Below are positions 19,260 through 27,861 of a stretch of 63,503 nt of DNA, in pieces. Source of the DNA: Guptibacillus spartinae (GTDB taxonomy: Bacteria; Bacillota; Bacilli; Bacillales; Guptibacillaceae); the NCBI RefSeq assembly GCF_028610625.1, contig NZ_JAQQWU010000017.1:1-63503 (forward strand). Direction: 5' to 3'. The stretch's first letter is position 1, and every line of letters starts with the position of its first letter. The notes beneath the pieces were generated by a model, which saw only the letters and a program-made list of their open reading frames with translations, was not told the origin of the DNA and did not search any database. Position numbers and translations under genes: made by a program.

Positions 19260-20621
19260 ATGAGTGATTTATTTGCTGATCGTACGCCACCTCAAAATAT
19301 AGAAGCTGAACAAGCGGTAATCGGTGCTGTTTTCCTTGAAATCGATGCTCTTACAACAGCAACAGAGGTACTGCAACCAGAAGATTTTTACCGAGCTGCA
19401 CACCAAAAGATATTCTCTGTGATGATCGATCTCTCTGAAAAAGGAGAACCAGTCGATCTCGTCACGGTTACATCTGAGCTTCAAGATCTAAAGATTCTTG
19501 AGGAAATTGGCGGAGTATCTTATTTAAGTGATCTAGCTAATTCTGTACCTACCGCAGCAAACGTTGAGTACTATTCCAAAATTGTAGAAGAAAAATCGAT
19601 CTTAAGAAGACTGATTCGCGCGGCTACGGATATCGCCTCTGATGGATATGCCAAAGAGAATGAGATTGAAAATCTTCTTTCAGAAGCCGAAAAGTCAATT
19701 ATGGAGGTTTCCCAGCGTAAGAATACTGGAGCCTTTATATCGATTAAAGATGTTCTCGTAACAGCTTATGATAATATCGAAACACTTCAAAACAGTACAG
19801 GTGACATTACCGGAATTCCTACAGGATTTTCTGAACTTGATCGTATGACGGCAGGTTTCCAGCGAAATGATTTAATCATTGTAGCGGCTCGTCCTTCAGT
19901 AGGTAAGACAGCATTTGCGCTTAATATTGCTCAAAACGTTGCAACGAAAACGGATGAGAATGTCGCTATCTTTAGTCTTGAGATGGGAGCAGAGCAGCTT
20001 GTCATGCGTATGCTTTGTGCGGAAGGTAACATCGATGCTCAACGTCTTCGTACTGGTGGACTAACAGGTGACGACTGGCAAAAGCTTACGATGGCGATGG
20101 GAAGCTTATCGAATGCCGGTATTTATATCGATGATACACCTGGTATTCGAGTAGGTGATATCCGGGCTAAGTGTAGGCGTTTGAAGCAAGAAAAAGGGCT
20201 TGGTATGATTCTAATTGACTATATGCAGCTGATTCGTGGAAATGGATCTGGAGAGAACAGACAACAGGAAGTTTCCGAAATATCAAGATCTCTAAAGGGG
20301 ATTGCGCGTGAACTTGAAGTCCCTCTCATTTCTCTATCTCAGCTCTCACGTGGAGTTGAATCGAGACAGGATAAAAGACCGATGATGTCTGATATTCGTG
20401 AATCCGGAAGTATCGAGCAAGATGCGGATATTGTTGCGTTTCTCTATCGTGATGATTATTACGATAAGGAATCCGAGAATAAAAATATCATTGAAATTAT
20501 TATTGCGAAGCAGCGAAATGGTCCTGTTGGGACAGTCGAGCTTGCGTTTGTAAAAGAATATAATAAATTCGTTAACCTGGAGAGGCGTCATGAAGAAGGT
20601 GACATGCCGCCAGGCGCTTAA
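19260..20621 (+). CDS. dnaC: Replicative DNA helicase DnaC (DnaB family)
   Basis: This is the hexameric 5'-3' helicase that unwinds DNA at the replication fork. The 453-aa protein has the N-terminal primase-interacting domain (about 1-150), a linker and a RecA-type ATPase. The Walker A PSVGKTA is at 212-218 and the Walker B region MILIDYMQLI near 317-326. The name dnaC follows Bacillus use. GGGGGAAAAC precedes the ATG; a strong terminator follows. Confidence 0.98.
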   Translation: MSDLFADRTPPQNIEAEQAVIGAVFLEIDALTTATEVLQPEDFYRAAHQKIFSVMIDLSEKGEPVDLVTVTSELQDLKILEEIGGVSYLSDLANSVPTAANVEYYSKIVEEKSILRRLIRAATDIASDGYAKENEIENLLSEAEKSIMEVSQRKNTGAFISIKDVLVTAYDNIETLQNSTGDITGIPTGFSELDRMTAGFQRNDLIIVAARPSVGKTAFALNIAQNVATKTDENVAIFSLEMGAEQLVMRMLCAEGNIDAQRLRTGGLTGDDWQKLTMAMGSLSNAGIYIDDTPGIRVGDIRAKCRRLKQEKGLGMILIDYMQLIRGNGSGENRQQEVSEISRSLKGIARELEVPLISLSQLSRGVESRQDKRPMMSDIRESGSIEQDADIVAFLYRDDYYDKESENKNIIEIIIAKQRNGPVGTVELAFVKEYNKFVNLERRHEEGDMPPGA

Positions 20622-20648
20622 AAAGCCTCGTTTTTCGAGGCTTTTTTC
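20620..20648 (+). terminator. Terminator after dnaC
   Basis: AAAAGCCTCG / CGAGGCTTTTTT form a 10-bp stem with a TTTTT loop and T-run. Confidence 0.88.
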
Positions 20649-20766
20649 TTTGGTTACAATGAGGACCACCATAGCTGAGTGACAGGGCGTAAAATTTATT
20701 ATGAAAACCAATTATGCGCATAATAAGAGAGCGTTATTGATTTTCATAAATGTTTTCGTAAAATTA

Positions 20767-20810
20767 AATAACGAACATATTTAGTTTTATATATATAATT
20801 GTTCGGGTTT
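20767..20810. promoter_or_regulatory. Candidate PurR operator (paired PurBoxes) upstream of purA
   Basis: Two inverted PurBox-like sequences (consensus AWWWCCGAACWWT) are present: 20767-20779 on the + strand (core ACGAAC, two mismatches) and 20798-20810 on the - strand (core CCGAAC, one mismatch). They are 18 nt apart, close to the usual 16-17 nt. purA is a known PurR target in B. subtilis. Confidence 0.6.
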
Positions 20811-20811
20811 G

Positions 20812-20840
20812 TTGACTTATGAAGAGCTAATTGGTACACT
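20812..20840 (+). promoter_or_regulatory. Candidate sigma-A promoter of purA
   Basis: TTGACT (20812-20817) and TACACT (20835-20840) are separated by 17 bp. The promoter begins just downstream of the PurBox pair, about 70 bp before the purA start. Confidence 0.5.
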
Positions 20841-20910
20841 TAGCCTGGGTTTTTTAAAAAAGTAGTATGCTTCTGACAAATAATTCAAGGAAGCATCTGG
20901 AGGTGCTCAA

Positions 20911-22197
20911 ATGCCATCAGTAGTTGTGGTAGGTACACAGTGGGGCGATGAAGGTAAAGGAAAGATCACGGATTACCTTTCTGAAAATGCAGAAGTTGTC
21001 GCTCGTTATCAGGGTGGAAACAATGCAGGACATACCATTGTATTTAATGATACAAAGTACAAACTTCACTTGATTCCATCAGGGATTTTTTATGATGATA
21101 AAATTTGTGTTATTGGAAATGGAATGGTAGTCGATCCAAAAGCCGTTCTCGAAGAACTCTCATACTTACATGAACGTAATATTAATACAGATAACCTGCG
21201 TATAAGCAATCGTGCGCATGTCATTCTTCCTTATCACTTAAAGCTTGATGTTGTTGAAGAAGAATACAAAGGTGCTAATAAAATTGGTACGACGAAAAAA
21301 GGAATCGGACCAGCTTATATGGATAAAGCAGCACGTGTCGGTATCCGTATCTGCGATCTACTTGACCGTGAAGTTTTTGAAGAGAAATTAGAACGAAACC
21401 TTACTGATAAAAACCGCCTTCTAGAAAAAATGTATGAAGTAGAAGGTTTCAAAAAAGAAGATATTCTTGAGGAGTACTACGAGTATGGGCAACAGATCGC
21501 TAAATACGTCGTGGATACTTCCGTTGTGCTGAATGATGCCATCGATGAAGGCCGTCGCGTCCTTTTTGAAGGTGCTCAAGGGGTTATGCTTGATATTGAC
21601 CAGGGAACGTACCCGTTTGTTACATCTTCAAATCCAATTGCTGGTGGCGTTACAATAGGGTCTGGAGTAGGACCGAGTAAAATTAATCATGTTGTAGGCG
21701 TTTCAAAAGCTTATACAACAAGAGTTGGAGATGGTCCATTTCCTACCGAACTTCATGACGAAGTAGGCGATCAAATTCGTGAAGTAGGGAATGAATACGG
21801 AACAACGACAGGCCGTCCTCGTCGTGTTGGCTGGTTCGATAGCGTCGTTGTCCGTCATGCACGTCGCGTGAGCGGTATAACAGATCTTTCTTTGAACTCC
21901 ATTGACGTATTGACTGGAATTGAAACACTTAAGATCTGTACAGCTTATAAATACAAAGGTGAAATCATTGAAGAATTTCCTGCTAGCCTTAAAGTACTGG
22001 CTGAATGCGAGCCGGTTTATGAAGAAATGCCTGGTTGGACGGAAGATATTACAGGCGTGAACAATTTAGGTGAGCTCCCTCCTAATGCTCGTCACTACAT
22101 TGAACGAGTTTCCCAACTGACAGGGATTCCATTGTCGATCTTCTCAGTAGGACCAGATCGCAATCAAACTAATATGATACGTGGCGTGTTTGCTTAA
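20911..22197 (+). CDS. purA: Adenylosuccinate synthetase PurA
   Basis: PurA joins IMP and aspartate with GTP to make adenylosuccinate, the first AMP-specific step. The 428-aa protein has the P-loop-like [11 protein letters not shown] at 8-18 with Asp13 in the active site. The GGNNAGHT segment is at 36-43 and the GTTTGRPRR segment near 298. Length and order after dnaC match Bacillus. The ATG follows TGGAGGTG. Confidence 0.98.
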   Translation: MPSVVVVGTQWGDEGKGKITDYLSENAEVVARYQGGNNAGHTIVFNDTKYKLHLIPSGIFYDDKICVIGNGMVVDPKAVLEELSYLHERNINTDNLRISNRAHVILPYHLKLDVVEEEYKGANKIGTTKKGIGPAYMDKAARVGIRICDLLDREVFEEKLERNLTDKNRLLEKMYEVEGFKKEDILEEYYEYGQQIAKYVVDTSVVLNDAIDEGRRVLFEGAQGVMLDIDQGTYPFVTSSNPIAGGVTIGSGVGPSKINHVVGVSKAYTTRVGDGPFPTELHDEVGDQIREVGNEYGTTTGRPRRVGWFDSVVVRHARRVSGITDLSLNSIDVLTGIETLKICTAYKYKGEIIEEFPASLKVLAECEPVYEEMPGWTEDITGVNNLGELPPNARHYIERVSQLTGIPLSIFSVGPDRNQTNMIRGVFA

Positions 22198-22203
22198 TGT
22201 ACA

Positions 22204-22236
22204 GAGCTGGCAGTATACAACTGTCAGCTTTTTTTA
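22204..22236 (+). terminator. Terminator after purA
   Basis: AGCTGGCAGT pairs with ACTGTCAGCT with one mismatch and is followed by seven T residues. Confidence 0.8.
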
Positions 22237-22326
22237 CAGGTTTAGAAGTTGGAAAATTCTGCAGAAAAACACTTTTTATGATAAACTTGAATTATCAAAA
22301 TCGGTAAAATTTGATGAGGTGTGCAT

Positions 22327-22764
22327 ATGAGTCGTAATAAAAGGCAGGTTTTTCGACAGCAATTAGACGTTCCTTTTGCTGCAAGAATGAGAGTGATTGA
22401 AAAAGAATCACCTGTCGATCCAGAATTCAATCATAAAATTTATATCCATGATATTGGACTTGAAGGTATTGGGTTCTCAGTAGATCTAGAAGTTCCCATG
22501 CATACAAATATGGAGTTTTCGATTAAGTTAAACGATGAACCTTTTCGCATCACTGGAGAAGTCGTATGGGGAAAACCGAACGATCCTAACGATCCAAATA
22601 CAAGAGCAAGTCAGTTTTTTGGCGTGAAGTTTCAACTTAATACGGAGAAGGAATCTTCTCTTATCTTTCAAGAAGTGAATCGTTTTGCTATTAAACGTCA
22701 TCGTCGAAAACAAGAAATTCGTGAAATGATGAAAGAGCGACTAAATAAACAGGCAAAGGGGTAA
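22327..22764 (+). CDS. PilZ-domain protein
   Basis: The 145-aa protein has a PilZ-like core: an arginine-bearing segment near the N-terminus (KRQVFRQQL), then IHDIGLEGIGF near 46-56, corresponding to the D-x-S-x-x-G signature with Gly in place of Ser. A beta-barrel segment (ITGEVVWGK) follows. Such domains bind c-di-GMP or have lost that ability; the altered signature leaves this open. I chose ATG 22327 with GAGGTG upstream. A basic C-terminal tail is unusual and may bind nucleic acid or ribosomes. Confidence 0.65.
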   Translation: MSRNKRQVFRQQLDVPFAARMRVIEKESPVDPEFNHKIYIHDIGLEGIGFSVDLEVPMHTNMEFSIKLNDEPFRITGEVVWGKPNDPNDPNTRASQFFGVKFQLNTEKESSLIFQEVNRFAIKRHRRKQEIREMMKERLNKQAKG

Positions 22765-22882
22765 AGTAAGATGGAATCAACTTACTCCATGGCTGTTTTT
22801 TTATTTTCTTTTTAAGATTGCTTGCTTTTTATGAATTCCAATGATATGATAAATCTTGTCGTCGTTACACGATACTTATGAC

Positions 22883-22958
22883 GAGCCATTAGCTCAGTTG
22901 GTAGAGCATCTGACTTTTAATCAGAGGGTCGAAGGTTCGAGTCCTTCATGGCTCACCA
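22883..22958 (+). tRNA. tRNA-Lys (TTT)
   Basis: The 76-nt cloverleaf has acceptor stem GAGCCAT/ATGGCTC, anticodon loop CTTTTAA, T-loop GTTCGAG and encoded CCA. Confidence 0.97.
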
Positions 22959-22993
22959 TTTTCTTTTTACATAGTGAAGAGGAAACAGTATTA

Positions 22994-23008
22994 TCGCGGG
23001 GTGGAGCA
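22994..23008 (+). pseudogene. 5' fragment of a tRNA-fMet-like gene
   Basis: TCGCGGGGTGGAGCA repeats the start of the intact tRNA-fMet at 23136 and then diverges completely. It seems to be a remnant of a duplicated or deleted tRNA. Confidence 0.5.
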
Positions 23009-23135
23009 ACGAGCGTTACATCTAAGAATCAACATCGAGTTGTTTCGACGGATACGCATCGAAGCATAACCTTGTAGAGGAAGAAACAGTGCACAGCATT
23101 ATGTAGCAGGTGCAGCATATTTACACTCATATCGT

Positions 23136-23216
<81 letters not shown>

Positions 23217-23253
23217 ATTCCTTGCGGAAGTGAGCAAGATCAACTTATTACCT

Positions 23254-23329
23254 GGTCTCGTGGTGTAGCGGTTAACATGCCTGCCTGTCACGCAGGAGAT
23301 CGCGGGTTCGATTCCCGTCGAGACCGCCA
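23254..23329 (+). tRNA. tRNA-Asp (GTC)
   Basis: The 76-nt cloverleaf has acceptor stem GGTCTCG/CGAGACC, anticodon stem CCTGC/GCAGG with loop CTGTCAC, and encoded CCA. Confidence 0.97.
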
Positions 23330-23367
23330 TTTAATCTATTAAATGGATCATGAACATAATTTAGTAT

Positions 23368-23443
23368 GGCTCTGTAGCTCAGTCGGTAGAGCAGTGGACT
23401 GAAAATCCACGTGTCGGCGGTTCGATTCCGTCCGGAGCCACCA
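23368..23443 (+). tRNA. tRNA-Phe (GAA)
   Basis: The 76-nt cloverleaf has acceptor stem GGCTCTG paired with CCGGAGCC-type 3' arm, anticodon loop CTGAAAA and encoded CCA. Confidence 0.97.
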
Positions 23444-23472
23444 TGATTTTTCAATTAACAACGTACATATAT

Positions 23473-23508
23473 CGCATATCTCTCTTTGAGGGATATGCGT
23501 TTTTTTTG
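23473..23508 (+). terminator. Terminator of the tRNA cluster
   Basis: CGCATATC / GATATGCG form a stem with inner pairs and a run of eight T. Confidence 0.85.
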
Positions 23509-23611
23509 TTTCGAAACTTCTTACTGTCGTAAACCCTTTGTCGACTTAGGTGGAAACCTATGAAGAAGCTTCCAGAATGTTACCATGACTTGCCACGATC
23601 GTGACGAAAAG

Positions 23612-23628
23612 ACTACATTTTTATTACA
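23612..23628 (-). promoter_or_regulatory. Candidate WalR box upstream of the M23 peptidase
   Basis: On the - strand TGTAAT-AAAAA-TGTAGT matches the WalR direct repeat (TGTWAH-N5-TGTWAH) at 11 of 12 positions. It lies about 95 bp before a cell-wall peptidase gene next to walRK. Confidence 0.4.
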
Positions 23629-23722
23629 AGTTAAGTACTTGTACCCATGAGACTTCCTAATTATGATAAAGTGCGAAACGTGAGTAAAAAAGATAGTTTC
23701 AGCTATTGCAGGAGGAAGTCGC

Positions 23723-25123
23723 ATGAAAAGAATGAATGTACGTCGTTTCTTACAGCTTTCCATTATTGTTACAAGCTTCAGTTCGCTTCTTTGGATTGAA
23801 CCCGTTGGAGCGTCTGTTCATAATTTAATGAAACCAGTTTATCATGTTTATATAGATGGAGAAAATATTGGCACGGTTGATAGTCGAGCGGTTTTAGATC
23901 AAAATATTGAAGAACTTAAGACACAAAAAAGTAGTGAAGGTATTAAGCTATCTGTTGAGAATGATGTGGAAGTCGTAACAGAACGACTTTTCAAGCCAAC
24001 TTATGATAATAAAGAAGCTCTTGATCAATTAGATGAGGAGATCACGTTTATTGGTGAGGGTTATTCTCTTTCCTTTGACGGGGAGCGGGTTGGAGACTTT
24101 GCGAGCAAAAACGAAGCGTTAGATGCTCTTTGGACCTATGCGAAACCTTTTCTATCAGATGAAAAAGTAAAGGAAATCAAGAAGTCTGTTAAAAGCGCTG
24201 AAGATTCTGGTGAAGCATTCCACCCTATTGAAGCAGTTGACCTCTCTATTCCTTATAAAATTGATAAAGTAGAAGTACATCCAAAGGATATTGTATCTGA
24301 GCAAAAAGCAGTTTCGCTATTGGATAATGGTTATGAAAAAGAGACGGATTATGAAGTGAAAAAAGGTCAATCGCTTAAAGAAATTGCTGAAAAATTTAAG
24401 ATGAAGGAACAAGAACTTAAAAAATTAAATCATCTTTCAAACGATGAAGAAATTAAGAAAGGTGATGAACTAAAGGTTCTACAGCAAGAAGGTTTTGTAG
24501 ATGTTTTAGAAACGATTGAAGTAGAAGAAACGGAGAAAATTGATTATGAAGTGATTGAGAAGAAGACTAGCAAACTTCTCAAAGGTAAAGAGAAACTAAA
24601 GCAAGATGGAGAACAAGGAAGGAAGCTTGTTACTTATTCTAAACAATATGAAAATGGTAAGGTGGTTGAGAAAGATATTGTGAAAGAGGACGTAACGAAA
24701 GAACCTGTCGATCAAGAAGTATGGATTGGAACAAAGAAAGTTTCTTCTAAAGGAACGGGGACGTTTGGCTGGCCAGCTGTCGGAGGAACAATTACTAGTA
24801 AACAGGGAGAGCGATGGGGGTCTTACCATAAAGGTATTGATATTGCTGGTGTGAAAGATAAAACCATTCGAACGGCTGATAATGGTAAAGTAACAGCCGC
24901 AGGTAAAAGAAGTGGGTATGGCAACCAAATCACTGTTAGTCATAATAACGGAATGAAAACTACCTATTCTCATCTAGCCTCCATTTCTGTATCTGTAGGA
25001 GACACGGTTCAAAAAGGTGAAAAGATTGGTGTTATGGGGACAACTGGTGATTCAACTGGAATCCATCTTCACTTTGAAGTATATAAAAATGGTAAGTTAG
25101 AGAATCCAATGGATTATCTCTAA
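23723..25123 (+). CDS. Secreted LysM / M23 cell-wall endopeptidase
   Basis: The 466-aa protein has an N-terminal signal or anchor segment (about 8-30). A LysM domain (about 210-253) binds peptidoglycan. A G5-like region lies at about 258-335, and a C-terminal M23 (LytM-type) zinc peptidase covers about 350-466, with HKGID near 369 and HLHFE near 449. It probably cleaves peptide cross-links in the wall. It starts at ATG 23723 behind AGGAGGA and has its own terminator. Its position just before walR and the candidate WalR box suggest control by WalRK. Confidence 0.88.
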   Translation: MKRMNVRRFLQLSIIVTSFSSLLWIEPVGASVHNLMKPVYHVYIDGENIGTVDSRAVLDQNIEELKTQKSSEGIKLSVENDVEVVTERLFKPTYDNKEALDQLDEEITFIGEGYSLSFDGERVGDFASKNEALDALWTYAKPFLSDEKVKEIKKSVKSAEDSGEAFHPIEAVDLSIPYKIDKVEVHPKDIVSEQKAVSLLDNGYEKETDYEVKKGQSLKEIAEKFKMKEQELKKLNHLSNDEEIKKGDELKVLQQEGFVDVLETIEVEETEKIDYEVIEKKTSKLLKGKEKLKQDGEQGRKLVTYSKQYENGKVVEKDIVKEDVTKEPVDQEVWIGTKKVSSKGTGTFGWPAVGGTITSKQGERWGSYHKGIDIAGVKDKTIRTADNGKVTAAGKRSGYGNQITVSHNNGMKTTYSHLASISVSVGDTVQKGEKIGVMGTTGDSTGIHLHFEVYKNGKLENPMDYL

Positions 25124-25127
25124 AAAT

Positions 25128-25158
25128 GAACCTTCAGTGAGAGCTGGAGGTTTCTTTT
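25128..25158 (+). terminator. Terminator after the M23 peptidase gene
   Basis: AACCTTCAG / CTGGAGGTT form a stem followed by TCTTTTT. Confidence 0.75.
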
Positions 25159-25343
25159 TGATCTTCTGTCCAAGAGTTTGGAACGTCATACGAATGGGAT
25201 TGCGTTTCTCTTCAAGAAGTTAAGGGAAGAGCTGTAGGGAAGATCGTAATAAAACCTACATAATATGATAAAATAGATGAAAGTATGCATGTTTCATATC
25301 AACGGTAAATTGATATTGTCATATCAAAGAAGGAGCGTTCATA

Positions 25344-26051
25344 ATGGACAAGAAAATTCTTGTTGTAGATGATGAAAAACCAATTGCGGATATTTTGCAA
25401 TTTAATTTAGAGAAGGAAGGCTTTACAGTTGTTTGCGCTTACGATGGCGATGAAGCCATTGCAAAAGTAGAGGAAGAGAATCCAGATATGATTCTTTTAG
25501 ATATCATGTTACCTCAGCGCGACGGCATGGAGGTTTGCCGCGAAGTTCGGAAAAAATACGAAATGCCTATAATTATGTTAACGGCAAAGGATTCCGAAAT
25601 TGATAAGGTGCTAGGGCTTGAACTTGGTGCAGATGATTATGTGACAAAACCCTTTAGCACAAGAGAACTAATTGCACGTGTGAAGGCTAATTTGCGTCGT
25701 CGTCAGCAGGAGCCAGAGAAAGAGTCGTCACCGAACTCCCTTATAAAAGTCGGTGCGCTAACCATTCACCCAGATGCTTATCTTGTGACAAAGCGTGAAG
25801 AATCGATTGAATTGACACACCGAGAGTTTGAATTGTTGCACTATTTATCGAAGCATATCGGCCAGGTGATGACGCGTGAGCATTTACTACAAACAGTGTG
25901 GGGCTATGATTATTTCGGTGATGTTCGAACGGTAGATGTAACCGTACGTCGATTACGAGAAAAAGTAGAAGATAATCCAAGCCACCCGACGTGGATTATT
26001 ACAAGACGTGGCGTGGGGTACTATATGCGTGAACCGGAACAGGAGCAGTAA
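25344..26051 (+). CDS. walR: Essential response regulator WalR (YycF)
   Basis: WalR is the OmpR/PhoB-type regulator that controls autolysin and cell-wall genes. The 235-aa protein has the acidic pocket DD at 9-10, the phosphoacceptor Asp53 (LLDIMLPQ) and the conserved KPF. The C-terminal winged helix has [21 protein letters not shown]. The ATG follows AAGGAGCG. It is the first gene of the wal operon. Confidence 0.98.
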   Translation: MDKKILVVDDEKPIADILQFNLEKEGFTVVCAYDGDEAIAKVEEENPDMILLDIMLPQRDGMEVCREVRKKYEMPIIMLTAKDSEIDKVLGLELGADDYVTKPFSTRELIARVKANLRRRQQEPEKESSPNSLIKVGALTIHPDAYLVTKREESIELTHREFELLHYLSKHIGQVMTREHLLQTVWGYDYFGDVRTVDVTVRRLREKVEDNPSHPTWIITRRGVGYYMREPEQEQ

Positions 26052-26058
26052 ACTTTAG

Positions 26059-27861
26059 ATGGGAAAGGTCGGTTTTTTTAAGTCCATCCATTTTAAGTTT
26101 GCAATCGTTTATGTTCTTCTCATTCTAGTGGCAATTCAGTTTATTTCGGTTTACTTTAATGACAAACTAGAAGATCAATTCCAACAGAACTATATGAGTT
26201 CAATTCGGGATCGTGCTGAGCTCCTAGCTGATAATGTGTCTGATCAAGTGAATAGTAAGAGTGATGAAGAAGAAAATACAGTTACTAGCTTGATCAGAAA
26301 TTTTAGACAAAACGAGATTCGTCAAATACTCGTTGTTAATTCATTAGGCCAGGTTGTCGGGACGCTTAATGATGATGGTCTTGAAGGTACGCGCGCAACC
26401 AATGATTATGTGAATAGCGCTTTAAACGGTGTATCTAAGGAGAATATCCTGATCGATAGTGAAGGAGAGCGCTTCTTCGCTTATAGTTATCCTATTAAGG
26501 GAGAAAAAAATTCAACAGTTGGTGCTGTCTATATTCAAGCAAACATGAATCAAGTTTTTGAACAAGCAGATGAAGTCAATAGCTTATTAGCGCAATCCGC
26601 TCTTATTGCCCTTGTGTTAACCGGGCTACTAGGCATCATCATTTCTCGAACAATTACAAGGCCAATTTCGGATATGCGCAGACAAGCGCTTGTCATGGCC
26701 CGCGGAGATTTCACGCGAAAAGTAAAGGTATATGGTGAGGATGAAATTGGCCAGCTTGCCCTTGCGTTTAATGATTTAACACGTAGGTTGCAGGAAGCGA
26801 ACGCGATTACTGAAGGAGAGCGTCGTAAGCTTACATCGGTTCTTGCTTATATGACAGATGGCGTTATTGCTACCGATCGAGAAGGTATGATTATATTAAT
26901 GAACGATCGAGCAGAGGAAATGATGAGTGTTTCACGTGAAACGGTGCTCGGAACATCGCTGAACAAAATTCTTCAGTTTTCAGAAGAAAAAACGTGGGAT
27001 GATGTTTACAATGGCCCTGATTCCATGATTCTAGATTTAAGTGATGATCATCAGACGTTTATTATACGCGTTAACTTTTCCATTATCCATAAAGAGGATG
27101 GTCCTATTAACGGTTTAATCGCTGTTCTCCATGATATTACTGAACAAGAGCAGCTCGAGCAGGAGCGCCGTGAATTTGTTGTGAATGTGTCGCACGAGCT
27201 ACGTACGCCACTAACAACAATGAGAAGTTATCTCGAAGCGCTTCAAGATGGGGCATTGCAGGATCCGGAGATTGCTCCTCGCTTCTTAAGTGTGACGCAA
27301 AATGAGACAGAACGAATGATTCGACTAGTAAACGATCTTCTTCAATTATCTAAAATGGATAAGAAAGAATATCGCCTAGAGTTTACAGAGGTCAATTTTG
27401 TAGAGATGTTTGATCATGTACTTGATCGGTTTGAAATGTCGAAGCGAGATAACATTGAGATTAGTAGACAGCTCCCTCGTGTAGCGATTTATACGCAAGT
27501 GGATAAAGACAAAATGACGCAGGTGCTCGATAATATTATTTCGAATGCCATTAAATACTCCCCAGATGGCGGTACAATTACCGCCCGGTGCTGGACGATT
27601 GGTAAAAAGATACGGATCAGTATCAGTGATGAAGGTGTAGGCATTCCGAAAAATAATCTTTCAAAGATTTTTGATCGATTTTATCGTGTCGATAAAGCCC
27701 GCTCCAGACAGCTCGGGGGAACGGGTCTTGGTTTAGCTATTGCCAAGGAAATGATCCATGCCCACCATGGTGATATTTGGGCAGAGAGTAAGTGGGGACA
27801 AGGAACAACGATCTACTTTACTCTCCCTTATAAACGAATAAGGGAGGTCGAGGACAAGTGA
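26059..27861 (+). CDS. walK: Essential sensor histidine kinase WalK (YycG)
   Basis: WalK senses wall state and phosphorylates WalR. The 600-aa protein has two membrane helices (about 12-32 and 183-203) around an extracellular sensor domain. Then follow HAMP (about 204-256), PAS (about 265-370), HisKA with His379 in VSHELRTPL, and a HATPase domain with NAIKYSP and GLGLAIA. It starts 7 bp after walR. Its coding sequence contains a parS site near codon 291. Confidence 0.98.
   Translation: MGKVGFFKSIHFKFAIVYVLLILVAIQFISVYFNDKLEDQFQQNYMSSIRDRAELLADNVSDQVNSKSDEEENTVTSLIRNFRQNEIRQILVVNSLGQVVGTLNDDGLEGTRATNDYVNSALNGVSKENILIDSEGERFFAYSYPIKGEKNSTVGAVYIQANMNQVFEQADEVNSLLAQSALIALVLTGLLGIIISRTITRPISDMRRQALVMARGDFTRKVKVYGEDEIGQLALAFNDLTRRLQEANAITEGERRKLTSVLAYMTDGVIATDREGMIILMNDRAEEMMSVSRETVLGTSLNKILQFSEEKTWDDVYNGPDSMILDLSDDHQTFIIRVNFSIIHKEDGPINGLIAVLHDITEQEQLEQERREFVVNVSHELRTPLTTMRSYLEALQDGALQDPEIAPRFLSVTQNETERMIRLVNDLLQLSKMDKKEYRLEFTEVNFVEMFDHVLDRFEMSKRDNIEISRQLPRVAIYTQVDKDKMTQVLDNIISNAIKYSPDGGTITARCWTIGKKIRISISDEGVGIPKNNLSKIFDRFYRVDKARSRQLGGTGLGLAIAKEMIHAHHGDIWAESKWGQGTTIYFTLPYKRIREVEDK
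26928..26943. promoter_or_regulatory. parS site inside walK
   Basis: TGTTTCACGTGAAACG matches the parS consensus at 15 of 16 positions. It encodes the residues VSRET, the same peptide as the site in parB, and lies 20 kb from it. Confidence 0.9.
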
